DNA from: Massilia sp.
Lineage (GTDB): Bacteria > Pseudomonadota > Gammaproteobacteria > Burkholderiales > Burkholderiaceae_D
DNA length: 6,812 nt
Assembly: GCA_028291845.1 (NCBI GenBank)
Contig: JAQGNM010000378.1
Location: 1-6,812, forward strand
Direction: 5' to 3'
Shown here piece by piece: positions 1 to 5,072 of the stretch. Position 1 is the first letter of the stretch; the number at the start of each line of letters is the position of its first letter. The translations under genes were made by a program, and so were the position numbers. Below the pieces are notes generated by a model. That model worked only from the letters and a program-made list of their open reading frames with translations, had not been told where the DNA came from and did no database searches.

Positions 1-217
1 TGACGTTGAACCCATCCGTCGTCTTAGTTACCTGAGCGTCTTTCAAGCGCTTCTGTTCCAGCGCTGCTCTGGCAGCGTTCACCGCCGCGTCCACCGTCGC
101 GTACAGCTCTACATAACTTTCAGCCTGCGAGGCCGCTTGGGTCTGAGCGCCGCTAGGGCCAGCCACGAGCGTCAGCGCTGCAATCGACAGCGCGAAGTGG
201 GTGTGGGTACGGTTCAT
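1..217 (-). CDS. Small exported protein, 5' part only (runs off the window)
   Basis: Reading the minus strand from the ATG at 217 gives 72 uninterrupted codons to the window edge. The N-terminus is a good Sec signal peptide: a short basic start (MNRTHTH), a hydrophobic core (FALSIAALTLVAG), and a probable signal peptidase I site at PSGA-Q near residues 24/25. The mature part seen so far is Ala-rich and probably helical (YVELYATVDAAVNAARAAL, then a Lys-rich stretch). A periplasmic or outer-membrane location is inferred. The YATVDAAV segment faintly recalls the first strand of betaproteobacterial porins, but the following sequence does not look like a porin, so I assign no function. No strong ribosome-binding site precedes the ATG. 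The 3' end is missing, so length and family cannot be judged. Confidence 0.6.
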   Translation of the reverse strand, partial: MNRTHTHFALSIAALTLVAGPSGAQTQAASQAESYVELYATVDAAVNAARAALEQKRLKDAQVTKTTDGFNV

Positions 218-249
218 TTGGCAAGTCACTCGGAGTTATCGTCATAGCA

Positions 250-277
250 ATAGTACTCGATTGCCTCCGGGAATCAA
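250..277 (-). promoter_or_regulatory. Possible sigma-70 promoter for the exported protein gene
   Basis: On the minus strand, TTGATT (272-277, 4/6 to the -35 consensus) is followed after 16 bp by TACTAT (250-255, 4/6 to the -10 consensus). The predicted transcript would start about 25-30 bases before the ATG at 217. Both boxes are imperfect, so this is a plausible guess only. Confidence 0.25.
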
Positions 278-336
278 AAGACTATTTCGGCCCCCTTGGT
301 TCCACGCTGCGGGTCCATCGATCGAGAAATAAAATA

Positions 337-360
337 AGTCATTCGCGACTTTGAATGACT
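337..360 (-). terminator. Terminator-like hairpin after the 365-718 ORF
   Basis: AGTCATT (337-343) and AATGACT (354-360) are perfect 7-bp inverted arms around a 10-base loop. Read on the minus strand, the stem is followed at once by a T-rich run (TTATTTTATTT). It begins only 4 bases after the stop codon of the minus-strand ORF ending at 365. The stem is short and AT-rich, so termination may be weak. Its placement still supports a minus-strand transcription unit ending here and separates it from the exported-protein gene. Confidence 0.42.
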
Positions 361-364
361 ACAA

Positions 365-718
365 TCACCCATACCACGCGAAGGCGTCGGGTCGATAATA
401 GGGTATGAATACATCCTCATTGAATCCCTTTAATTCAATTTGGGCCATGCTGAGGGCTCGCAGCCGTGCCCCGAGGCTTGGTTGCGCCATGCGCTCACGT
501 AGAGCGCCGATCCACCGGTCAACCGCGTTGACGGACACCTGTCCTGGAACTGCCGCCAGCATACCAAGCCGGCCTGAACAACATGCCGCTTCCCAGCGGT
601 GGCATGTCATCATCAAGAAAAAGTGGCTCGCAAAGCGGGTGTGCCGGAGAGCAGCGGCGCGCTGCAGCAAGCACTCCAGGCTGGTCACTTCCTTGGCCAG
701 CCAAGTGACTCCAGCCAT
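365..718 (-). CDS. Hypothetical protein, 117 aa, overlapping the LRR gene end
   Basis: I do not recognise this protein. The ATG at 718 lies inside the last codons of the LRR reading frame, which stops at 685-687, giving a 34-base overlap in a different frame. A Shine-Dalgarno-like GGAGAGGG directly precedes the ATG, which would suit translational coupling, although the spacing is tight. The C-terminal half reads like a real soluble protein (VDRWIGALRERM, then ELKGFNEDVFIPYYRPDAF). The middle is odd, with two adjacent Cys and a hydrophobic FFLMM patch. A terminator-like hairpin sits 4 bases after the stop. An opposite-strand frame (405-761) is also open but is Arg-rich and looks like a shadow. 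It could be an accessory partner of the LRR protein, a frameshifted tail of it, or spurious. Homologues would decide. Confidence 0.42.
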   Translation of the reverse strand: MAGVTWLAKEVTSLECLLQRAAALRHTRFASHFFLMMTCHRWEAACCSGRLGMLAAVPGQVSVNAVDRWIGALRERMAQPSLGARLRALSMAQIELKGFNEDVFIPYYRPDAFAWYG

Positions 719-1305
719 CCCTCTCCGTCGGGTTGGGTTAAAGCGTAGAGGTAGGTACTGATCGTCTTGCCTTCATATCGTGGGACCTTCTTTATATGCC
801 ACAGCTTGGCGGCAACGATATTTGTCAGGCTCACCATAGTGCCGACCCATTCGGGTAAGGTCGTGAGCGGTGTACCCGATATATCTAGGTGTATTAGCTT
901 ACTCAGTTTCCTTAGCGAATCAGGCAACACATGCACTAAGGTTGCACAAATGTTAAGCGACTCTAGTTCGCGCAACTCCCCAATGGATAGGGGCAGGACA
1001 TCGATCCTATTGAAGGAGACGTTCAGCGATCGCAAATTCTTGATCTCGGGGAGTCGACTCGGGAGCGCGGTCAGGCCGCATTTTTTTACCGATAGTTCTT
1101 TGAGGTGTTTCAAATCTGCCACTTGTTCGGACAGGGCGCCTACTGGAGTCCAGTCCAGCACCAGACTTTCGAGCCTCGCCAGACAGCCGAAGAAGTCTGG
1201 TATCTCGGTCAGCCTGCGATCACTTACTGTAAGCTGAACCAGGCCTCTCAAGTTTGCAATCGAAGCAGGCAGGGCCTTTAATTCATTGTGAGTAATGACC
1301 AGCTC
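685..1305 (-). pseudogene. Downstream LRR half of the split DUF1566-LRR gene
   Basis: This stretch continues, in the same frame, the reading frame that stops at the amber codon 1306-1308, and it is open to TGA at 685-687. It codes for about 206 residues with some seven or eight leucine-rich repeats of the bacterial/plant-like form LxxLPxxIxxLxxL, for example NELKALPASIANL, NRIDVLPLSIGEL and TPLTTLPEWVGTM. After the last repeat comes a non-LRR C-terminal cap ending in WLESLGWPRK. The repeat register passes straight through the stop: LKNL, amber, ELVITHNELKALP. This shows the two pieces were one gene. No ATG start follows the stop in this frame near the break, and the nearest alternative start is a TTG at 1251 with no clear ribosome-binding site. 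This half is therefore probably silent unless the amber is read through or the stop is a sequencing error. Confidence 0.8.
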
Positions 1306-1308
1306 CTA
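1306..1308 (-). other. In-frame amber codon splitting the LRR gene
   Basis: The minus strand reads CTC TAG GAG CTG GTC. The frame is open for 341 codons before TAG (from ATG 2331) and for about 206 codons after it, and the LRR consensus is continuous on both sides. In the neighbouring repeats the equivalent position after NL or HL is Lys or Arg (NLKKL, HLKEL, NLRSL), so a single AAG to TAG change is the simplest origin. Confidence 0.85.
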
Positions 1309-2331
1309 GAGGTTTTTTAGCTGCCCTATAGATTCTGGTAAAGAACCAACATTCGTGCGCATCACATGTAATTTCTTGAGGTTCCTTAGCTCGCCTATGG
1401 ACTGCGGAAGCGCGCTGATCTTGACGTCTACGAGTATTAACGAAGTCAGGGAGGATAAATTCCCAACTTCGACCGGCAGAACACAGTGATCAGGACCTGA
1501 GTGGTCCAGGCCGCCGCCCCATTGCAACTCTTCAAGGTGCTCGAGTAGGAAAAGCTCCTGCGGTAGCGTCGAACACTCGGAGACTGCGATCTTCCGCAGG
1601 CTTTGTAGTTTGGACAGATAAGGGGGGAACTTGTCGTCGGCAAGTGTTAGTGTTTCCAGCGCCAGTATGGCATCCGGGGTCACCGGGAAGTTGTGATAGT
1701 CGTTCTCCTCAGCCCAGCTAATCTGACTCTCGACCCAGTCGCTCATCCTGATCGACCGTTCGCCACGGACATAAATTTTCGCCCCCTCACCGGACGTACT
1801 GTCCTTCTCGAAGCCGACATAACCGCCATCGGATGCCCACTTGATCTTGCCTTCCCTGTATTGGACTTCGCCAAAGCTGTCAGTTGTAAAGTTCCAGGTC
1901 GTACCATCGTTTCGGCTCCCCTTCCGAACAGCGGTGGAGCACGAATAAGCACCGGTTAATTTCGTGGGTACGGTTGGCTTCACGTACGCTCCGCGTTCGT
2001 TCTTAGCCGTTCCCCTAAGGGTCTTCAGATCGCTAACAGTAGGGGTGCGCCAATCATCGTGACCTGCAAAACGCAAGTTCTTGGGGTAGGTGACACCCAC
2101 CACGAGGGGCGTCTTTTCAAAAAGCCACATCAACCCTGTTTCTTCATCCATCCATATAGCGTCATCGCCGCGTTGGGCTTTGAGAAGAAAAAGTTGGCGC
2201 TCGTCCAGTTGAGAATCGCCAGCAGACCATTGAAAGCCATCCCCGGCCGGAGAGCGCGATACGACGCCGACTTTCATTTCTTTAAGAAACACCAAGGCGG
2301 ATGAAAAGTCCTCAAAACTGGTTGTGTCCAT
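1306..2331 (-). CDS. DUF1566 (Lcl)-LRR fusion protein, truncated by amber codon
   Basis: Starting at ATG 2331 this encodes 341 residues before TAG at 1306-1308. The frame stays open upstream to a TTG at 2403, but that start lies beside a possible IS end and adds unconvincing sequence, so I prefer the ATG. Residues about 58-194 match the DUF1566/Lcl-type domain: DEETGLMW (62-69), then GHDDWRTPTVSDLKTL (90-105), Cys131 in the YSCST segment, and a Trp/Gly-rich strand region ending near YVRGERSI. Residues about 225-341 form four or five leucine-rich repeats, ending in SALPQSIGELRNL and SLPESIGQLKNL. No signal peptide or membrane helix is seen, so it is probably cytosolic unless exported another way. 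DUF1566 occurs in bacterial surface and repeat proteins with poorly defined roles, and LRRs bind protein partners, so a binding or recognition role is inference. The full gene would be about 548 codons. Confidence 0.72.
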   Translation of the reverse strand: MDTTSFEDFSSALVFLKEMKVGVVSRSPAGDGFQWSAGDSQLDERQLFLLKAQRGDDAIWMDEETGLMWLFEKTPLVVGVTYPKNLRFAGHDDWRTPTVSDLKTLRGTAKNERGAYVKPTVPTKLTGAYSCSTAVRKGSRNDGTTWNFTTDSFGEVQYREGKIKWASDGGYVGFEKDSTSGEGAKIYVRGERSIRMSDWVESQISWAEENDYHNFPVTPDAILALETLTLADDKFPPYLSKLQSLRKIAVSECSTLPQELFLLEHLEELQWGGGLDHSGPDHCVLPVEVGNLSSLTSLILVDVKISALPQSIGELRNLKKLHVMRTNVGSLPESIGQLKNL

Positions 2332-2403
2332 GCTTATAAAATCTAATGTACATGTGTGGGAGGTCGCGTTGCAGCGACGCTTTTGCTCTACTTCACCTAC
2401 CAA

Positions 2404-2481
2404 ATTGTACCCACTAAATTAGCGTGGACACCTTGCGCCTGAAACTGTCGATTCCCTACTTGGTGCTGAGACGACGCTTAC
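2404..2481 (-). mobile_element. Possible orphan IS66-type terminal sequence
   Basis: Read on the minus strand from 2481, the sequence begins GTAAGCGTCGTCTCAGC. This resembles the GTAA-beginning terminal repeats known for IS66-family elements. It then runs through GTGTCCACGC and TTTAGTGGGTACA towards the DUF1566-LRR gene. No transposase frame and no matching plus-strand GTAAGCG end were found elsewhere in the window, so at most this is a solitary end left by deletion. The assignment rests on remembered family features rather than a search. A TACAAT at 2404-2409 could act as a -10 box for the LRR gene, but no good -35 was seen. Confidence 0.3.
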
Positions 2482-2541
2482 CTTACAGGCATCGCCGAGC
2501 TCGTGTCGAGGGGGCGGAGGGTCAGGGAGACGGAGGAGGGG

Positions 2542-2583
2542 CATCCATGAGCCAGCCCGTGTCATCCATTAGCCAGCCCGTGT
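2542..2583. repeat. Tandem 21-bp repeat, two units
   Basis: Units at 2542-2562 and 2563-2583 share CATCCAT(G/T)AGCCAGCCCG followed by TGT, with one difference (G versus T). On the minus strand each unit encodes the heptapeptide DTGWLMD in the frame of the small ORF relic carried by the larger repeat. The second unit is also the first part of large repeat copy A. Confidence 0.85.
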
Positions 2584-2739
2584 CAATGACAAAATACTCC
2601 CCGGCGTCGCGATTTTCAATCGCGGCGCAATCCTTCCCGACCCTTGCATCTCGGCCTGTCGCGCCCGTTTTCTCGTCGTCTGGTTTGCGAACAATTCGCA
2701 CCAGTCATCCATCAGGATCTAGCACCGCGGCCGACTGCA
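2563..2739 (-). repeat. Large direct repeat copy A (177 bp), frameshifted
   Basis: This block recurs with high identity at 2796-2973 in the same orientation, offset by about 233 bp. On the minus strand it contains an ATG at 2712 opening a small frame that starts MDDWCELFANQTTRKRARQ. Compared with copy B it lacks one base in the segment after the ATP codons (GGGAG here, GGAGAG in copy B). The frame therefore shifts and stops early, before the DTGWLMD motif. With that base restored the frame would read through two DTGWLMD units and end APPPSP at TGA 2522-2524. It also carries a stem-loop at 2608-2624 (CGCGATT, three-base loop, AATCGCG). I do not recognise the encoded peptide. Confidence 0.88.
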
Positions 2740-2747
2740 CCGTAACG

Positions 2748-2825
2748 GCCGAGGGTCATCCATTAGCCAGCCCGTGTCAACGTGAAGCCGAGGGTCATCC
2801 ATTAGCCAGCCCGTGTCAATGACAA
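2748..2825. repeat. Tandem 39-bp repeat, two units
   Basis: Units at 2748-2786 and 2787-2825 share an identical first 33 bases (starting GCCGAGGGTCATCCATTAG) and then diverge in the last six. The shared part includes the 21-bp element also found at 2542-2583. On the minus strand the period is 13 codons: DTGWLMDDPRLHV followed by DTGWLMDDPRPLR. The second unit overlaps the start of large repeat copy B. Confidence 0.82.
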
Positions 2826-2973
2826 AATACTCTCCTGGCGTCGCGATTTTTAATCGCGGCGCAATCCTTCCCGACCCGTACAGTTCGGCCTGTCGCGCCC
2901 GTTTTCTCGTTGTCTGGTTTGCGAACAATTCGCACCAGTCATCCATCAGGATCTAGCACCGCGATCGACTGCA
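2796..2973 (-). repeat. Large direct repeat copy B (178 bp) with intact small frame
   Basis: This is the second copy of the repeat at 2563-2739. It has scattered substitutions and one extra base, which keeps its minus-strand frame open. From ATG 2946 the frame gives 75 codons to TAG at 2719-2721. It begins MDDWCELFANQTTRKRARQ, passes KIATPGEYFVIDTGWLMDD, then a second DTGWLMDD, and ends in a Cys/Arg tail that is read into copy A. No ribosome-binding site precedes the ATG, so I annotate a repeat carrying an ORF relic rather than a gene. The stem-loop at 2842-2858 (CGCGATT/AATCGCG) is conserved with copy A and only its loop differs. CGCGAT at 2960-2965 and ATCGCG at 2973-2978 form a further inverted pair at the edge. 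Confidence 0.88.
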
Positions 2974-2984
2974 TCGCGGGCCCA

Positions 2985-3002
2985 GGCAGCCTTCTGGCTG
3001 CC
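2985..3002. other. Perfect 7-bp stem-loop beside the repeat block
   Basis: GGCAGCC (2985-2991), loop TTCT, GGCTGCC (2996-3002). Neither strand has a T-tract after the stem, so it is not a standard intrinsic terminator. It lies just outside repeat copy B and may mark a boundary of that block, or be an RNA structure in the 3' region of the protease transcript. Confidence 0.5.
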
Positions 3003-3170
3003 CCAGAAAAACGTTGGTTCCGTCTCGCGTCCCAAATTGGGTTACAGATCAACGGAAACCACGGGGTCAGTGCCCACAACGGAGCGTCTCAAGCTAGTTG
3101 TTGCGTTTAACGACGGTTATGCATCCTCGGCGCTTGCGTGGGCTGTTTCCGTGTCGCCGACGAGCCGGCG
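3003..3170. other. Intergenic stretch, nothing recognised
   Basis: This lies between the repeat block and the stop codon of the protease gene. Short open frames exist on the plus strand but none has a ribosome-binding site or protein-like composition. A weak 5-bp stem (CGCCG/CGGCG, 3155-3170) abuts the protease stop but has no T-tract. Confidence 0.5.
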
Positions 3171-3938
3171 TCAGCGGGTCACCTGGTCGATAGCAAGGGC
3201 CGCAGCATTGAAACTAGTGTGAAAAACGATGGCGGACAGCAGCCCGTAGCGCAGCCGCAAATAGCTCAGCAGCAAGCCGCTCCAGGTTTGCGAAATCACC
3301 GCGAACACCACCAGAAGGGCCAGCCAGCCCGCGTGTGCATCGACGTCGAAGTGGCCGAGGTGCGAGAGGCCGAATGCGAGCGCGTAAGTCCACACGATCA
3401 GGCGATAGCGGGACAGGAATGCGCGACCACGCGCCATCCGCAGCGCGAATTGCTCGCTGGCGTTGCGGCGCCGCTGGCGGTAGCCATCCACCAGCACGAT
3501 TGCAATGGAGACGCAGGCCAGTGCCAGCGCAATACGCCACTGCCCGAGCATCAGGCATACCAGCATGGGCTGTATCGCCAACGTCACCGTCGCGCTGCGC
3601 AAGCCTGCGCGAAAAATCAATTCCTCGAGCCAGGGCGCCACGAACACGACGGAAAACAGGAAGGTGATGGTCGAGCTATCGACGACGGCGTGCATGCCGA
3701 CCAAGCTCTCCAGTCCGGTTTGGATGGGGAATGCGATGGCCAGCGTAAACAGCGCATTCACGCCGAGCAGGATGACGATGCGGCACATCAGCTCCGGCGC
3801 TGCCACGTGTATCGGATGCCTGCGGCGCGGACTGCATATAAAACCCAGCAAGTGGCGTAGTTCATCGACGATGCGGGTTCGCACGGACGACATTATCGAA
3901 TGCGAGGCCGGCGGTGGTGGCAGCGAAGTGGTTGTCAT
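3171..3938 (-). CDS. CPBP-family intramembrane metalloprotease (CAAX/Abi type)
   Basis: This is a 255-residue polytopic membrane protein with the three diagnostic motifs of the CPBP (CAAX protease and bacteriocin-processing, Abi) family: EELIFR at 105-110 (EExxxR), FGLSH at 189-193 (FxxxH) and HTSFN at 240-244 (HxxxN). These Glu, His and Asn residues form the metal and catalytic site in family members such as Rce1. Hydrophobic segments lie near 52-70, 90-104, 118-150 (probably two), 178-192, 203-226 and 232-250. A basic, Arg-rich cytosolic loop sits at about 151-180. The ATG at 3938 was chosen as the first start; Met16 is an alternative, and neither has a clear ribosome-binding site. It lies 80 bp downstream of the CSD-DUF1294 gene on the same strand, so co-transcription is possible. 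TTGACA at 3965-3970 could be a -35 box but has no good -10. Substrate unknown; prokaryotic members include bacteriocin immunity and maturation proteins. Confidence 0.9.
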   Translation of the reverse strand: MTTTSLPPPPASHSIMSSVRTRIVDELRHLLGFICSPRRRHPIHVAAPELMCRIVILLGVNALFTLAIAFPIQTGLESLVGMHAVVDSSTITFLFSVVFVAPWLEELIFRAGLRSATVTLAIQPMLVCLMLGQWRIALALACVSIAIVLVDGYRQRRRNASEQFALRMARGRAFLSRYRLIVWTYALAFGLSHLGHFDVDAHAGWLALLVVFAVISQTWSGLLLSYLRLRYGLLSAIVFHTSFNAAALAIDQVTR

Positions 3939-4018
3939 CGGTCAGATCAGATGGTCTTATTCAATGTCAATCCCGGCGGCTTTCGGGCGCGCTGCGTTCA
4001 AGGACCGTTTTTTCGCTA

Positions 4019-4651
4019 TCAGCCGTCGCAAGACGCCAGCGCCGCCAGCACTATGCAATTGAGCGTCACCGTGCCCCAGTAAGCGGCCTGGAATGACGGC
4101 TTGGTCGACTTGTGGCGGTACACGCGCTGGGCGAGCAGGGCGCCGGGCCAGCCGCCGGCCAGGCCGATCAAAAGCAGCGACTGCTCGCTGGTGCGCCAGG
4201 CGCCAGTGCGCGCCGCTTGCTTGTCCGAGCGGTACATCAGGTAAGCCAGCATGCTCATGCCAAGGCAGGCGCCCAGCACAGGCGCCGGCAAGCGGCCCGC
4301 ACGTACCAGTATGGCAAGGAGCAGCAAAAATGCGATCGTGATCGTGATGGCAAATAAGGTGCCGAAGCGCTGCGGTGCACGGTCGGGTGAAGCGCCGCGT
4401 TGCCGCGCAAAAGCCACCGCCTCGGCCTGGGGTTGACCGCGCGGGTCGTGCACCAGTTCGTAGGTGACAACGTCGGCTGCGAACGGCCGGCGCGTCGGCA
4501 CGGCAAACGCCTTGATGTGCAGGAAAACCGGCGCGCCACCGCCATTGGGCGCGATGAAGCCGAAGCCGCGCTCATCGTGCCATGTGGTGATTTTTCCCTG
4601 GTATCGGATGGCGGGACGGGCCTTTGCCGAAGGGGTGGTCGCTGGTGTCAT
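4019..4651 (-). CDS. Cold-shock domain-DUF1294 membrane protein
   Basis: This 210-residue protein has two parts. Residues about 15-80 are a cold-shock (OB-fold nucleic-acid-binding) domain: YQGKITTWHDERGFGFI carries the RNP1-like GFGFI, and VFLHI is the RNP2-like motif. After a short linker, residues about 96-206 form the membrane DUF1294 domain, with hydrophobic segments near 97-116, 120-137, 155-170 and 190-206. The DUF1294 hallmark AGGWPGALLAQRVYRHKSTK is present, followed by SFQAAYW. This CSD-DUF1294 fusion is common in Gram-negative bacteria and its cellular role is unknown. A membrane-anchored RNA- or ssDNA-binding function is inference. Two of the aromatic RNP positions are kept (both Phe of GFGFI), so nucleic-acid binding is plausible. 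The ATG at 4651 is preceded by GGAG at very short spacing. The gene is divergent from the chemoreceptor and upstream of the CPBP protease. Confidence 0.93.
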   Translation of the reverse strand: MTPATTPSAKARPAIRYQGKITTWHDERGFGFIAPNGGGAPVFLHIKAFAVPTRRPFAADVVTYELVHDPRGQPQAEAVAFARQRGASPDRAPQRFGTLFAITITIAFLLLLAILVRAGRLPAPVLGACLGMSMLAYLMYRSDKQAARTGAWRTSEQSLLLIGLAGGWPGALLAQRVYRHKSTKPSFQAAYWGTVTLNCIVLAALASCDG

Positions 4652-4748
4652 GCTCCAGTGTAGACGCGATTATTCTTACGAGCAATGTTGTTATTTTGCT
4701 CTGTGGCGAATACAACGACAGCGCCCGTCAGCTGTGTTTGGGGGCAGA

Positions 4749-4839
4749 GGTCAAGTCCGAAAAAGGACACCGACAGAACAGTGGGCGGTGGTAACCGTGC
4801 AAGGAAAGGTTGAGCCTGTGTCTTTTTTCGGACTTGACC
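4749..4839. repeat. 91-bp interrupted palindrome, REP/MITE-like
   Basis: The arms at 4749-4770 (starting GGTCAAGTCCGAAAAAGG) and 4818-4839 (ending TTCGGACTTGACC) are 22-bp inverted repeats with a single mismatch, separated by 47 bp. Each arm contains its own small palindrome, GTCC-N6-GGAC. This nested structure, and its position between genes, fits REP-like elements mobilised by RAYT (TnpA-REP) transposases, or a short MITE. No transposase is in the window. Family assignment is inference; the palindrome itself is seen directly. It is far from either stop codon, so it is not a terminator for a neighbouring gene. Confidence 0.75.
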
Positions 4840-5061
4840 CGCGCCCCGCGCATGCCGGGTGGCGTGGCAGGCGTGCCGCGGAGATTAGCGGCCCTCATGC
4901 CGATCCTCCTTCCAGCGATAAAACGCATAACCGTTGCCTTTACGCAACTCGCAGTTACTCAAGGTAAGTAATCGCCCGTACAATCGGAGGCTGTGGGAAC
5001 GGGTGCTCATCGAAAAGTGAACTTTAGACGTGCCGGTCTGTACGTAATTGGAATGGATACT

Positions 5062-5067
5062 AGGGGA
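5062..5067 (+). promoter_or_regulatory. Ribosome-binding site fixing the GTG start of the MCP gene
   Basis: AGGGGA ends 5 bases before GTG 5073. An ATG at 5071 overlaps the GTG but is in another frame and stops after six codons (MCLTRI), so GTG is the start of the chemoreceptor. Confidence 0.7.
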
Positions 5068-5072
5068 ACAAT

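Larger units (their letters stand above)
4652..5072. promoter_or_regulatory. Divergent intergenic region between CSD-DUF1294 and MCP genes
   Basis: This 421-bp region must hold the promoters of both outward-facing genes. For the chemoreceptor, TACAAT at 4979-4984 matches the -10 consensus at 5 of 6 positions, but no convincing -35 lies at the right distance. No good sigma-28 (TAAAG...GCCGATAA) or sigma-54 (GG-N10-GC) match was seen. For the minus gene, AT-rich sequence around 4660-4700 is suitable but gives no clear boxes. On the minus strand a strong AAGGAGG stands 7 bases before an ATG at 4898 that opens a 56-codon frame running through the palindrome at 4749-4839; its product is not protein-like, so I do not call it a gene. 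The region 4885-5010 also encodes a 41-codon minus frame ending CELRKGNGYAFYRWKEDRH and three more residues, possibly a gene remnant. Confidence 0.4.

Noticed and set aside
1..217. Outer-membrane porin
   Set aside because: Only a short segment (YATVDAAV) resembles a porin first strand. The rest of the visible sequence is Ala/Lys-rich and helical.
405..761. Plus-strand open frame opposite the 365-718 ORF
   Set aside because: It is Arg/Ser/Pro-rich with no ribosome-binding site, and runs antisense to a frame with better context.
767..1237. Plus-strand 156-codon frame
   Set aside because: It is a shadow of the LRR coding strand, whose repeats are unmistakable on the minus strand.
2424..2822. 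Plus-strand 132-codon frame across the repeats
   Set aside because: It is low-complexity with repeated SQPVS and ASPCQ produced by the DNA repeats, and has no start signal. The minus frame is more protein-like.
2542..2973. CRISPR array
   Set aside because: Only two to four units of unequal spacing, with nested and adjacent repeats, no regular spacers and no cas genes.
2542..2973. Diversity-generating retroelement variable/template repeats next to a DUF1566-LRR protein
   Set aside because: No reverse transcriptase is present, the repeats lie outside the LRR gene, and the differences are not limited to adenine positions.
3155..3170. Terminator for the CPBP gene (CGCCG/CGGCG stem)
   Set aside because: The stem is only 5 bp with no following T-tract on the minus strand.
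3138..3860. Plus-strand 240-codon frame
   Set aside because: It is antisense to the CPBP protease, which has all three family motifs. The plus product is Gln/His/Asp-rich without recognisable domains.
4940..5072. Sigma-28 or sigma-54 promoter for the chemoreceptor
   Set aside because: No box pair with the right sequence and spacing was found. GG and GC pairs near 4994-5005 are 8 rather than 10 bases apart.
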